Source of the DNA: WHSW01 sp963722175
Lineage (GTDB): Bacteria > Actinomycetota > Thermoleophilia > Solirubrobacterales > 70-9
DNA: 64,000 nucleotides
Assembly (NCBI GenBank): GCA_963722175.1
Contig: CAVRKA010000006.1
Coordinates: forward strand, 200,133-264,132
Reading direction: 5' to 3'
A program made the position numbers and the translations under genes. The notes beneath the pieces were generated by a model. It had not been told where the DNA came from, did no database searches, and saw only the letters and a list, made by a program, of their open reading frames with translations. Shown piece after piece: positions 46,712-55,675 of this stretch. The first letter of the stretch is position 1, and each line of letters opens with the position of its first letter.

Positions 46712-47982
46712 CGCCCCGCCAGTCTAGGTGGGCGTTCCCCTGCTTGATCGTGGTCGCCGCCGCCCTCGCAACACCCGGAGCCGCGTCGGCCGCCGGCCCC
46801 TGCGACGGTCAGCCGCACTATGGCTGGATGGGCGACTCGGTCTCGACGACGGTGTCGATCCCCTCGCTCACCCAGCCGAACGGCAACGCTGCCTACGAGG
46901 GGACGATCCTCAAGCCCGCCGACGACACGGCGTTCCCCGGGCCGCGCCCCGTGGTCCTCCTCCAGCACGGCCTCGGCGGCAACCAGTGCGCGCAGTTCTG
47001 GAGCGCCCGTGACCTCGCCGGGCACGGTTACATCGCGATCGTCTGGACGGCGCCGCACGGGGCCAACCAGGTGGAGGCGTTCTTCAACGCGGTCGATGCG
47101 ATGCGCTCGGCGATCGCGTTCGTCCGCGGATCGCAGAACCCGTACCTCCCCAACACCGACGGCTCGCGAATCGCGCTCGCCGGCCACTCGCTCGGGTCGA
47201 TCGTCGCCGGCTACGTGCAGCAGGACGCCGACCCGGGCGTCCGGGCCCTGATCGCGCTGGACACACTGCGTCGCTGGGTCAACGGCGATCCCGGCGGCGC
47301 CGTGTTCGAGTGCGCCGCGGGGCAGCAGCTCGAGATCACGCCACGGGTGCCGGCGCTGGGCTTCGCCAAGGACGCGCCGTGTGATGCGAAGCCTGACTAT
47401 GCACCCGTCGACCTGAAGCTGCCCGGATTCGACTGGTGGCGCGAGCACGAGCTCCCGGCCGTCGAGCTGGTGATGGCCGGCTACAGCCACCTCGACTTCG
47501 CGACCCCGGGCAGTGAGCAGAAGCACCGCGACCTGGCCGGATTCATGGAGGCGTGGCTGGCGACGTGGCTGCTGGGGGACGCCGGCGCGACGGACGCCTG
47601 TTCGCCCGCAGCGTGGATGAGCTGCTCAGCACCCGGTTCCTGTCGGGGGCGTATCCTGCCGGGGCGGGTGGAGAGCCGGGACTTCCGGGCGTTCCTGGCG
47701 GACGACGTCCGCCCAAGACCAGGAAGAAGGACGGACCGGGCAACGAGGTGGGTAGGGACCGGGCGCGGCGTGGGATTCGGTTCCGGTTCCGCGCCGACGA
47801 TGCCGCGGCGAGCTTCGAATGCCGCCTCGACACGGGCAAATGGAAGGGGTGTCGAGTCGGGCGTGCGGGTGAAGACGGGCCGCGGCCGCCACCGCTTCCG
47901 CGTCCGCGCCACCGACCCCCGCGGCAACGTGGAGCGGACTCCCGCGGTCGAGTGGCGCTTCACGGTGAACGTCCCTCGGTAG
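46684..47982 (+). CDS. Secreted alpha/beta hydrolase with C-terminal Ig-like module (two frameshifts)
   Basis: Signal peptide (FPCLIVVAAALATPGAASAA) after MSRGSRPIASPRQSRW. The hydrolase domain resembles PET-hydrolase/dienelactone-type enzymes: oxyanion region VVLLQHGLGGNQ, nucleophile elbow ALAGHSLGSIVAGY, and a late His in AGYSHLDFATPG. After about residue 300, frames must be joined near 47595 (LFARSVDELLSTRFLSGAYP) and near 47855. The tail is one Cys-paired Ig-like module (FRADDAAASFECRLDTGKWK ... HRFRVRATDPRGNVERTPAV) like those of the giant repeat protein. ATG 46684 has a strong AAGAAGGAG site but lies inside the alaS 5' end. Confidence 0.75.
   Translation: MSRGSRPIASPRQSRWAFPCLIVVAAALATPGAASAAGPCDGQPHYGWMGDSVSTTVSIPSLTQPNGNAAYEGTILKPADDTAFPGPRPVVLLQHGLGGNQCAQFWSARDLAGHGYIAIVWTAPHGANQVEAFFNAVDAMRSAIAFVRGSQNPYLPNTDGSRIALAGHSLGSIVAGYVQQDADPGVRALIALDTLRRWVNGDPGGAVFECAAGQQLEITPRVPALGFAKDAPCDAKPDYAPVDLKLPGFDWWREHELPAVELVMAGYSHLDFATPGSEQKHRDLAGFMEAWLATWLLGDAGATDACSPAAWMSCSAPGSCRGRILPGRVESRDFRAFLADDVRPRPGRRTDRATRWVGTGRGVGFGSGSAPTMPRRASNAASTRANGRGVESGVRVKTGRGRHRFRVRATDPRGNVERTPAVEWRFTVNVPR
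46721..46726 (-). promoter_or_regulatory. -10 box TAGACT of alaS
   Basis: TANNNT on the minus strand, 9 nt before ATG 46711; it lies within the coding sequence of the divergent hydrolase. Confidence 0.45.
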
Positions 47983-48006
47983 CCCCTGTGGGGCACATTG
48001 AGGGAC
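47971..48006. terminator. Bidirectional terminator between the hydrolase gene and mnmA
   Basis: An outer stem gtccctc/gagggac encloses an inner stem gcccc-tgt-ggggc with a small internal loop. It lies between the two convergent stops (47982 and 48017) and overlaps the last codons of the hydrolase. Confidence 0.6.
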
Positions 48007-48016
48007 GCTCGGCGCG

Positions 48017-49463
48017 TCAGGCGATGGTGGCGCGGCCGACGACGACGTCGCCGCTCAGCAGGCAGGCGGTCTGGCCGGGGGCGACCCCGTAGGCGGGCTC
48101 GCCGAGCTCGAGCTCGAGCTCCGCGTGGTCGCCGGCCTCGACCGGCGGCAGCTCGCAGGCGAGCGGGCGGGAGTGGTAGCGCAGCAGCACCCGGTCGACG
48201 CGCCCGCCGGGCCGGTGCAGGGTCGCCTCGCGGACCGCGACCCGGGTGGTCGCGAGCTCGTCGCGGCTGCCGGCGACGACCGTGTTCGTGCCGGCGTCGG
48301 TGGCGAGGACGTAGAGGGGTTCGCGCGAGCCGACCCCGAGGCCGCGGCGCTGGCCGACCGTGAACTCGTGGTGGCCGCGGTGGCTGCCGAGGCGGCGGCC
48401 GGCGGCGTCGACGATCTCCCCGGGTCGCTCGTCGAGGCCGCCGTGGCGGCGGAGGAAGGCGCGCTTGCCCTCGCCGGCGAGGAAACACAGGTCCTGGCTC
48501 TCGGCCTTCGAGGCGACCGCGAGCCCGGCCGCGGCGGCGATCCGGCGCACCGCGGGCTTCGTCAGCTCGCCGAGCGGGAAGCGCAACCGCGCCAGCGACG
48601 CGGGCGCGAGCCCGGAGAGCATGTAGGTCTGGTCCTTTGCGCGGGTCGGCGGCCGCGGTCAGCAGCGGCCCCTCCCCGTCGTCGGCGAGGCGCGCGTAGT
48701 GGCCGGTGGCGAGGCTCTGCGCGCCGACCCGGTCGGCGAGCGCGACCATCGCGTCGATCCGCAGCTCGCCGTTGCAGACCACGCACGGGTTCGGGGTGCG
48801 CCCGGCGCGGTAGCCGTCGACGAACCGGCCGACCACGGCGGCCCGGAACTGCGGCTCGAGGTCGAGCGTCAGGTGCGGGATCCGGAGCGAATGGGCGAGC
48901 TGGCGGGCGCCAACGACCGCCAGCGGCGAGCAGCAGCTCTTCGCCGCGTCGGTGCGGCGATCGGACCACAGCTTCAGGGTCACGGCGACCACCTCCGCCC
49001 CGCGCTCGCGCTCGCGCAGCGCCGCCACCGCGGAGTCGACGCCCCCGCTGACCGCGACCAGGACGCGCTCGCCGCGCGCCGGCGGGGGGGCGAGCTCGAC
49101 CGCCGAACCCGCCGCCTCGCCGAGCGCCCGATGCAGGGCATCGGCGGCGAGCTCGACCGCGTGGCGCCCCTGCGAGCCGATCCCGCCGAGCGCCCCGGCG
49201 ACGGCATCCGGGCCGATCAGCGCGGCGTCGAGCACCCCCGCCCCGTCGACGAGCTCGGCGACCGCCGCGGCCGCGGCGCGTGCCGCGGCACAGCCCTCGG
49301 CGTCGACGGTCACCGCGTTCACCGACCCGCGCTCGATCGCGATCGAGACCCGGATCAGGTCGCCACAGGGGGCGCCGCCGGCGGCCCCGTCGAAGCCGCC
49401 GGCAAGCGGCTCGCCGCGGTGGCGCGCATCGTTCAGGTAAGCGTCGAACGCCTCTCGATCCAT
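48017..49463 (-). CDS. mnmA: tRNA 2-thiouridylase MnmA fused to an N-terminal IscU/NifU-like domain (one frameshift)
   Basis: Residues ~1-120 resemble an IscU/NifU_N scaffold: AYLNDARHRGEPLAG, Cys1 in GGAPCGDLIRVSIAIERG, Cys2 in VDAEGCAAARAAAAAVAELV, and the usual KxHC position reads SQGRHAVELAADALHRAL, with Ala for the third Cys. The remainder is MnmA, which thiolates U34 of Lys/Glu/Gln tRNAs: PP-loop LVAVSGGVDSAVAAL, TPNPCVVCNGELRIDAM (Cys where many MnmA have Asp), ATGHYAR, ESQDLCFLAGEGKRAF with the persulfide Cys, and the beta-barrel end. One extra G near 48638 splits DPRK from DQTYMLSG. TACCCT lies 8 nt before ATG 49463. Confidence 0.87.
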
Positions 49464-49471
49464 GCGGACCG

Positions 49472-49477
49472 AGGGTA
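49472..49477 (-). promoter_or_regulatory. -10 box TACCCT of mnmA
   Basis: TANNNT on the minus strand ending 8 nt before ATG 49463; no ribosome binding site. Confidence 0.45.
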
Positions 49478-49494
49478 ACGGCCGCGCGGGTCCC

Positions 49495-50119
49495 CTACGG
49501 GTGGTAGGGAAGGTCGGTCTTGCCCTCGTAGAGGGCGTCGTCGAACGCCTGCTGGACGCTCTCCGGACCGCGGAAGCCGTAGGCGATGCCGGCGCTCGGC
49601 ATCGGGCCCTCGGTGAGCCGCTTCGGCCGGATCACGACCAGCGCCGGGGTGCGGTTGAGCTTCACGCCCTCCGTGATCCGCGAGTAGTCGGCGACGTCCT
49701 TGACGTCGGTGACGAAGACGGCGACATCGGCCTGGGAGCCGACCGCCTCGACGGTCCGCTGCAGGTCGCGATCGTCGATCCCGCGGTGGTTGACGATCAG
49801 CAACGCGACGGCCTGTCCGCCGTCGTAGGCATCGACGACGTTCGCCGGCAGCCCCGGTCCGGCCTTGAAGCCGGCACCCGCGTCGGGCCGGGGGCGTGGC
49901 GGCAGGGGTGGCGGACGCGCTGGTCGCGGGGTCGGCGAGCGACGCCGCAGCCGGGTCCGACGCGGTCGGCGTCAACGTGGCGGTATCGCCGGCCGCGGGC
50001 ACCTCCTCGGCGGCGCCTCCACCACCCATCCGCATCAGCAGCATGACGCCGACGAGGAGGGCGAGGAGGCCGATCGCCGCGGCCTGGACGAGCGGGTTCT
50101 CGTTGAGCTTCTGCCTCAT
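49495..50119 (-). CDS. Membrane-anchored thioredoxin-fold-like protein, unknown function (one frameshift)
   Basis: It begins MRQKLNENPLVQAAAIG with one membrane helix (AIGLLALLVGVMLLMRM). A Thr/Pro/Ala-rich linker follows, then a ~110-residue alpha/beta domain: PANVVDAYDGGQAVALLIVN, DVAVFVTDVKDVADYSRITE, and GVKLNRTPALVVIRPKRL with the cis-Pro turn typical of thioredoxin folds. There is no CxxC. The frames join in a G/C run near 49885. ATG 50119 has GGGAG upstream. It lies 32 bp before mnmA in the same direction. Function not recognised. Confidence 0.6.
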
Positions 50120-50556
50120 CGAGCGCTCCCGGCGCGCGGAGAGAACGAAGGCCCCAGCTTGCCGTTACCGCTCTGCCTGCGAACCTGAATAAACAGGTGG
50201 GTGCCTGCCGGCGCTACGACCAGCGCGCTACCGGACGATGGCTCCCTTGGCGATTGTGTTGGTTCACAATTTGAACGGCTGGCGAACAAGCTCGAGCCTT
50301 TCACGAGATTAGCTGACGACCTAGACCTCTAGTTCGGCCGTTCGGGCGTGACGCTTGAGCGCGACCGGCCGGATTCGTCCCGCCGGCGCTAGATGGTTGA
50401 TTCCACGGCCTCGCGTGCGCGGGGGCGTGCGGGACCGAGCTGGGCGTGGCCGGCGGACGAAGCGCGTGCCGTTGGGCACGTGCGAGGACGATCGGTCGCG
50501 GTCCAGCGACGGTATCCGCGCGTCATCCGCGTGCGGGAAGGCGTGGAATCACCCAT
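50120..50556. other. Intergenic region, no gene seen
   Basis: Between two minus-strand genes. I find no convincing ORF or RNA. It contains small inverted repeats (gttca-caatt-tgaac near 50261; cctg-aataaa-cagg near 50182) and lower-GC stretches at 50240-50340 that may hold the promoter of the thioredoxin-like gene. Confidence 0.5.
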
Positions 50557-51501
50557 CTAGGCGGGCTTGCGCCGCAACGCCGGGACCACGCCGGCGAGAA
50601 ACAGTCCGGCGCCGAGCAAGAGCAGGATCAGCGGCCAGCCCAGCACCTTCCCGGCCGGGCTCGAATCGTCGAGGTCGAAGCCGACGGAGAAGATGAACGC
50701 CGCGAGACCGATCCCGCCGACGTACGCCGGTCCGCGGGTCAACGCCGCCGTCGTCCCGAACCCGAGCAGCGCCAGCGAGGCGAGCAGCAGCTCGAGGTCC
50801 CAGAACAGGCTCGGGGCCCCGGGGAAGCTTCCCCCGTCGGTGGCGAACGAGACGGCGAGGGGGCTCTGGAAGATGAGCACGGTGAGCCCGCCGGCCAGGA
50901 CCGCGGCGACCCCCGCGGCGGTCACCACGTCGCCGCCCGCCCCCTCGGTCGCCGAGCCGGCGGCGATCAGGGCCGCGAGCAGCAACAGGATCGCGGCCGC
51001 CGCCAGGAAGAGCCAGCGAATGGTTCCCAGGTCCTCCAGCCCGTCGTCGAGCAGCTCGGCCCAGAGGGCGAGCCAGGAGACGATCAACGCCAGCGCGCCG
51101 AGCAGCGCCCCGACCCGGACACGGGCGCCGACCAGGGCGAGGAAGGCGACGGCTGCGGTGACGAGGAAGATCCAGGCGGAGTTGAGCGACGCCCCGGTGT
51201 TGCCGCCCGCCCACTCGACGAAGGCGAACAGGGTGAGCGGGGTGAGCAGGACCGCAAGGACGATGAACACGGTCTGCCACGGCAGCGTTCGTCCGCCGGC
51301 GCGGGCGCCGAAGAATCCGGTCCAGAACAGAAACCCGGTCAGCGCGAACAGGATCAGGAAGACGAGGAAATCGCCCCAGGGTTCGCCGAACGAGGTGCGG
51401 CGGATGAGCAGCGCCAGGGTCCCGGCCGCCAGCAGGAGACCGCCGGTCGCCCGCATCCCGCCTCGATAGTCCTCGCCGAGCACACCACTGAGCCTGTTCA
51501 C
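50557..51501 (-). CDS. Polytopic membrane protein, unknown function
   Basis: A protein of 314 residues with about nine or ten hydrophobic helices (for example GGLLLAAGTLALLI, FLVFLILFALTGFLFWTGFF, VFIVLAVLLTPLTLFAFVEW, AWIFLVTAAVAFLALVGARV, WPLILLLLGAGLFLAGVVPA) and few polar motifs. The C-terminus is RRKPA. A strong GGAGGAAGGAG site precedes GTG 51501. It lies 60 bp downstream of aspS on the same strand, but the strong own site suggests separate translation. No family recognised. Confidence 0.7.
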   Translation of the reverse strand: MNRLSGVLGEDYRGGMRATGGLLLAAGTLALLIRRTSFGEPWGDFLVFLILFALTGFLFWTGFFGARAGGRTLPWQTVFIVLAVLLTPLTLFAFVEWAGGNTGASLNSAWIFLVTAAVAFLALVGARVRVGALLGALALIVSWLALWAELLDDGLEDLGTIRWLFLAAAAILLLLAALIAAGSATEGAGGDVVTAAGVAAVLAGGLTVLIFQSPLAVSFATDGGSFPGAPSLFWDLELLLASLALLGFGTTAALTRGPAYVGGIGLAAFIFSVGFDLDDSSPAGKVLGWPLILLLLGAGLFLAGVVPALRRKPA

Positions 51502-51561
51502 GACCGCTCCTTCCTCCGACTGCGAGCCGGGGTGAAAGTAGTCGCCGGCGCGGACGCCGGA

Positions 51562-53361
51562 TCAGCCCGGGCGCTTGGCGCGCACGCTGAGCCCGAGCTC
51601 GCGCAGCTGGTCCTCGTCGACGGGTGTCGGGGCGCCCGTCAGCGGGTCGGCGCCCGAGGCGGCCTTCGGGAAGGCGATCACGTCGCGGATCGAGTCGGCG
51701 TGGACGAGCCGCTGGACCCAGCGGTCGAGCCCATACGCGATCCCGCCGTGCGGCGGGGCGCCGTACTTCAGCGCCTCGAGCAGGAAGCCGAACCGCTCAT
51801 GAGCCTCCTCCGCCCCGATCCCGATCGCCTCCAGGGCCCGCTGCTGGAGCTCGGGGTCGGAGATTCGGATCGAGCCGCCGCCGAGCTCCTGGCCGTTCCA
51901 GACGACGTCGTAGGCGAGCGCCCGGGCGGCGCCCGGGTCGTCGAGGTCGAGCTCGCCGGCCGGGGCGGTGAACGGGTGGTGCAGGGGATCCCACCGCTGC
52001 TCGTCCTCGTTCCAGCCGAACATCGGCCACTCGACGATCCAGCACAGCTCCTCCGCCTCGGGATCGATCAGCCCGAACCGCTCACCAAGATCCAGGCGCA
52101 GCTGGCCGAGCACCGCGTTCGCGACGTCGGGCTGATCGGCGACGACGAGCAGGAGGTCCCCCTCCTCCGCGCCAAGGCGCTCGTTCAGCGCCGCCAGCTC
52201 CGCATCGGACAGGAACTTCGCGGTCGGCGAGCGCCAGCCGTCGCCCTCGCGAAACGCCCACACCAGGCCCTTCGCGCCGAGCTCCTGGGCGCGCCCGATC
52301 AGGCCGTCCAGGGCCGAACGCGGCACGTCGCGGGCGCCCGCGTTCAGGCCCTTGACGATCCCGCCCGCCTCGATCACGCCGCGAAAGACCTTGAACTCCG
52401 TCGCCTCGAGCAGATCGGTGAGCGCCGTGAGCTCGAGCCCGAAGCGCAGGTCGGGGCGGTCGGTGCCGTAGCGGGCGATCGCCTCGTCGAAGCACATCCG
52501 GCGCAGCGGCAGCTCGATCTGCGGGCCGTCGACAGCGGCGAACACCGCCGCCAGCAGCCGCTCGTTGAGGTCGAGGACGTCCTCGACGCCGACGAACGAC
52601 AGCTCGATGTCGAGCTGGGTGAAGTCGGGCTGGCGGTCGGCACGCTGGTCCTCGTCGCGAAAGCAGCGCACGATCTGGAAGTAGCGCTCGAAGCCGGCGA
52701 CCATCAGCAGCTGCTTGAACAGCTGCGGCGACTGCGGCAGCGCGTAGAAGGTCCCGGGCTCGCGCCGCCAGGGGACGAGGAAGTCCCGGGCCCCCTCAGG
52801 GGTGGACCGTGAGAGCATCGGCGTCTCGATCTCCAGGAATCCTTCGGCGATCAGGAAGTCGCGGATCGCGGCAGCGACCCGGTGGCGCTTGACGATCGCC
52901 GCCGCCATCCGCTCGCGGCGCAGATCGAGGTACCGGTGGCGCAGCCGCGCCTCCTCTCCCACCTCCCCGGAGAACCCCTCGATCTCGAACGGGGGCGTCT
53001 CCGCGTCGGCGAGGAGGTCGGCGCCGCTCACCTGGAGCTCGAACTCGCCGGTCGGCAGCTCGGGGTTGACGGTCTCGGGGTCGCGGCGGACAATCGTGCC
53101 CGCGGCGCTGATCACGTCCTCGGCCCGCAGCTTGTGGGCGAGCTCGAACGCCTCGCCCGAGCGGTCGGGGTGGAAGACGAGCTGGACGAGCCCCGTGCGG
53201 TCGCGCAGGTCGATGAACACGAGCCCGCCGTGGTCGCGGCGCCGGTGCACCCAGCCCGCGACCCGGGCCTCGCTGTCGACGCGGTCGCCGAGCACCTGGC
53301 CGCACCAGGCGTCCCGGTACTGGTTCGGCCGCAGGGCGGGGAACTCGGGCATCCCGCTCAC
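51562..53361 (-). CDS. aspS: Aspartyl-tRNA synthetase (bacterial type)
   Basis: A class IIb synthetase of 599 residues in an intact frame. The N-terminal OB-fold anticodon domain (VAGWVHRRRDHGGLVFIDLR then DRTGLVQ) is followed by motif 1 and 2 regions (FLEIETPMLSRSTPEGARDF, FRDEDQRADRQPDFTQLDIE). The bacteria-specific GAD insert spans roughly residues 300-420, and motif 3 is GGIAYGLDRWVQRLVHADSI. ATG 53361 overlaps the hisS stop (ATGA), so the two synthetases are translationally coupled. If the organism has GatCAB the enzyme could be non-discriminating; this cannot be decided here. Confidence 0.96.
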   Translation of the reverse strand: MSGMPEFPALRPNQYRDAWCGQVLGDRVDSEARVAGWVHRRRDHGGLVFIDLRDRTGLVQLVFHPDRSGEAFELAHKLRAEDVISAAGTIVRRDPETVNPELPTGEFELQVSGADLLADAETPPFEIEGFSGEVGEEARLRHRYLDLRRERMAAAIVKRHRVAAAIRDFLIAEGFLEIETPMLSRSTPEGARDFLVPWRREPGTFYALPQSPQLFKQLLMVAGFERYFQIVRCFRDEDQRADRQPDFTQLDIELSFVGVEDVLDLNERLLAAVFAAVDGPQIELPLRRMCFDEAIARYGTDRPDLRFGLELTALTDLLEATEFKVFRGVIEAGGIVKGLNAGARDVPRSALDGLIGRAQELGAKGLVWAFREGDGWRSPTAKFLSDAELAALNERLGAEEGDLLLVVADQPDVANAVLGQLRLDLGERFGLIDPEAEELCWIVEWPMFGWNEDEQRWDPLHHPFTAPAGELDLDDPGAARALAYDVVWNGQELGGGSIRISDPELQQRALEAIGIGAEEAHERFGFLLEALKYGAPPHGGIAYGLDRWVQRLVHADSIRDVIAFPKAASGADPLTGAPTPVDEDQLRELGLSVRAKRPG

Positions 53362-54593
53362 GACTTGAGCACCTCAACCGCCGTCGCGAGGTCGAGCGTT
53401 TCCTGCTCGCCGCTCGACATGTCGCGAACCTCCGCCTTGCCGTCGTCGTCGAGGATCACCGTGCGGCGGGCGCCGATGCGGTCGGCCTGCTTCATCTGCC
53501 CCTTCAGCGAGCGGCCGGCGAGGTCGAGCTCGGCGTGCAGGCCGGCGCCCCGCAGCTCGCGGACGAGCGCGAAGGCGCGTTCGCTCTGGCCGTCCGGCCC
53601 GGCGACGAAGACGTCCGCCGCCGGCTCCGGGGGCGGCGCGTTCACGGCCAGCAGGATGCGCTCGATCCCCGCCGCCCAGCCGCAGCCCGCGGCCGCCGGC
53701 CCTCCAAGGGCCTCGGCGAGGCCGTCGTAGCGACCGCCGCCACCGAGCGTCGCCGCCTGGGCGTCGAGGCCCTCGGACTCGAACTCGAACACGGTGCGGG
53801 TGTAGTAGTCGAGCCCGCGGACGAGCGTCCCGTCGAGCTCGTACGCGACGCCCGCGTGGTCGAGCAGGCGACGGACCTCCGCGAAGTGGTCGGCGTCGGC
53901 ATCGTCGAGGCGGTCGACCAGCTGCGGGGCGTCCGCCATCACCGCGCGCGTGCCCTCATCCTTGGAGTCGAAGGCGCGCAACGGGTTCTCGTCGATCCGC
54001 TCGCGGACGTCCGGGGCCAGGTCGCCCTCGTTCGCGCGCAGATATGCGATCAGCTCCTCGCGGTGGGCGGCGCGCGAGTCCGGTGAGCCGAGGCTCGACA
54101 GGCGCAGTCTCAGCCCCGGGACGCCCAGCTCGCCAAGTACGTCTCCCAACAGCAGGATCAGCTCGACGTCGGCGAGCGGCGAGTCGGTGCCGATCACCTC
54201 GGCGCCGATCTGGTTGAACTCGCGGAAGCGCCCCGCCTGCGGGCGCTCGTGGCGGAAGTACGGCCCCCAGTGCCAGAGCTTCACCGGCTGCGGGAGCTTG
54301 TGCATCCCGTGCTCGACGTAGGCGCGGACGATCGCCGCCGTGCCCTCGGGGCGCAGCGTGAGCGAGCGATCGCCCTGGTCCGTGAACGTGAACATCTCCT
54401 TCTGGACCACGTCGGTGCTCTCGCCGACGCCGCGCGAGAAGAGCTCGGTGTCCTCGAAGATCGGGGTCTCGATCCGCCCGTAGCCGGCCCGGGTGAACAG
54501 ATCGACGCAGGCGAGGTGGACGCGGCGCCGCGCGGCCTGTTCGCCGGGCAGGATGTCGAACGTGCCCCGCGGGGCCTGGAAGCGCGCACTCAT
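53358..54593 (-). CDS. hisS: Histidyl-tRNA synthetase
   Basis: A class IIa synthetase of 411 residues: RFQAPRGTFDILPGEQAARR, motif 1 GYGRIETPIFEDTELFSRGV, TLRPEGTAAIVRAYVEHGM, motif 2 YFRHERPQAGRFREFNQIGA, the histidine-specific block LVRGLDYYTRTVFEFES and motif 3 AAGCGWAAGIERIL. The C-terminal anticodon domain ends near DMSSGEQETLDLATAVEVLK. ATG 54593 has TAGGCT 9 nt upstream and no Shine-Dalgarno sequence. It heads a hisS-aspS unit. Confidence 0.96.
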   Translation of the reverse strand: MSARFQAPRGTFDILPGEQAARRRVHLACVDLFTRAGYGRIETPIFEDTELFSRGVGESTDVVQKEMFTFTDQGDRSLTLRPEGTAAIVRAYVEHGMHKLPQPVKLWHWGPYFRHERPQAGRFREFNQIGAEVIGTDSPLADVELILLLGDVLGELGVPGLRLRLSSLGSPDSRAAHREELIAYLRANEGDLAPDVRERIDENPLRAFDSKDEGTRAVMADAPQLVDRLDDADADHFAEVRRLLDHAGVAYELDGTLVRGLDYYTRTVFEFESEGLDAQAATLGGGGRYDGLAEALGGPAAAGCGWAAGIERILLAVNAPPPEPAADVFVAGPDGQSERAFALVRELRGAGLHAELDLAGRSLKGQMKQADRIGARRTVILDDDGKAEVRDMSSGEQETLDLATAVEVLKS

Positions 54594-54602
54594 TCGGGGC
54601 CG

Positions 54603-54608
54603 AGCCTA
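54603..54608 (-). promoter_or_regulatory. -10 box TAGGCT of hisS
   Basis: TANNNT on the minus strand, 9 nt before ATG 54593, immediately after the MBL hydrolase stop. Confidence 0.45.
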
Positions 54609-55244
54609 ACGAGCGAGCTCAGCCAGGAACGGATTGGTGGCGCGCTCGGCGCCGAGCGTCGTCAGGCCCATGTGGCCGGGATGCACCCGGGTCTCCTCGG
54701 GAAAGCCGTCGACGAGGCTGCGGATGCTCTCCAGCAGGGTCGGCCAGTCGCCGCCCGGGAGGTCGACGCGGCCCACCGAGCCCTGGAAGAGGACGTCGCC
54801 GGAGAACAACGCCGCCTCGTCGCGGATCGCGTACGTGACGTGGCCGGGGCTGTGGCCCGGCGTGAACAGGACCTCGAGCTCGAACCCCGCGAGCTCGAGC
54901 TGCTCGCCGCCGGCGACGGTCTCGTCGGCGTCGTAGCTCTCATACGGGCCGAATCCCGGCCAGGGGACGTACGACATGATGTCGGCGAGCACGGGAACCT
55001 CGATCTCGGGGCAGTAGACGGGCGCCCCGGTCGCCCGCGCCACCGGCGCGACGGCGCCGATGTGGTCGAAGTGGGTGTGGGTGACGAGGATCGCGTCGAT
55101 CCCGATCCCGAGCTCGTCGACGACATGCAGAATCCGCTCGGCCTCCTCGCCCGGATCGACGATCAGGCCGCGATCGGAGCCGTCACGGCGGAGCACGAAG
55201 CAGTTCTCCGCCACCGGGCCGACGGTGAGCATGCGGACGTCCAT
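54606..55244 (-). CDS. MBL-fold metallohydrolase (glyoxalase II-like)
   Basis: A protein of 212 residues with the binuclear metal site: VTHTHFDHIGAVAPVARA, the second His in LFTPGHSPGHVTYA, Asp in AALFSGDVLFQGSVGRVDLP and the last His in VHPGHMG. Family members hydrolyse thioesters such as S-lactoylglutathione or mycothiol/bacillithiol derivatives; the substrate is not determinable. The location just upstream of hisS is common in Gram-positives. ATG 55244 is preceded by TACTCT at 8 nt; no ribosome binding site. Confidence 0.9.
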   Translation of the reverse strand: MDVRMLTVGPVAENCFVLRRDGSDRGLIVDPGEEAERILHVVDELGIGIDAILVTHTHFDHIGAVAPVARATGAPVYCPEIEVPVLADIMSYVPWPGFGPYESYDADETVAGGEQLELAGFELEVLFTPGHSPGHVTYAIRDEAALFSGDVLFQGSVGRVDLPGGDWPTLLESIRSLVDGFPEETRVHPGHMGLTTLGAERATNPFLAELAR

Positions 55245-55252
55245 CGGCGTCG

Positions 55253-55258
55253 AGAGTA
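55253..55258 (-). promoter_or_regulatory. -10 box TACTCT of the MBL hydrolase gene
   Basis: TANNNT on the minus strand, 8 nt before ATG 55244. Confidence 0.4.
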
Positions 55259-55276
55259 GCTGAGCGCCGACTCGCG

Positions 55277-55675
55277 TCAGCCCTGTTGCTTCTTGGCGAT
55301 CCGGGCCGCCTGCAGCTGGTGCTGTCGGCGCCGGTACATGAACCGGTCGATGTAGTAGCCCATCGGGACGTACATCCCCAGCATCACCGCCGAGAGCGCC
55401 ACCGCGCCGACGACCGGGCGCTGGAAGACGAGCCAGAAGAGCAGGAAGAAGATCGCGGCGCCGAACAGGCCGCGCTTGAACGCGGCTCCCCAGGTCGGCG
55501 GGATGTCCCGGCGATCGACGACGCGGCCCTTCGCCGGCTGGCCCTTGCGCTTCGATCGCGCCCGGGCCTTGGCCTCCTCACGAGTCCGCGGGCGGCCGCG
55601 CGGACCCCGGTTGTCGATCCGGCCGGTCTGGGTGCCGCGATGCTTGCGCCGGCGTCGTTTCCTGGTCTGCGCCAC
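55277..55675 (-). CDS. Small membrane protein with strongly basic N-terminus, unknown function
   Basis: A protein of 132 residues. The first ~55 are Arg/Lys-rich and disordered (RKRRRRKHRGTQTGRID, EEAKARARSKRKGQPAKGR). Two membrane helices follow (LFGAAIFFLLFWLVFQR and VVGAVALSAVMLGMYVPMGY), and the tail is basic. The basic N-terminus could contact nucleic acid or acidic lipids. Start GTG 55675 (AQTRKRRRR). TAGCCT lies 11 nt upstream. No family recognised. Confidence 0.7.
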   Translation of the reverse strand: MAQTRKRRRRKHRGTQTGRIDNRGPRGRPRTREEAKARARSKRKGQPAKGRVVDRRDIPPTWGAAFKRGLFGAAIFFLLFWLVFQRPVVGAVALSAVMLGMYVPMGYYIDRFMYRRRQHQLQAARIAKKQQG

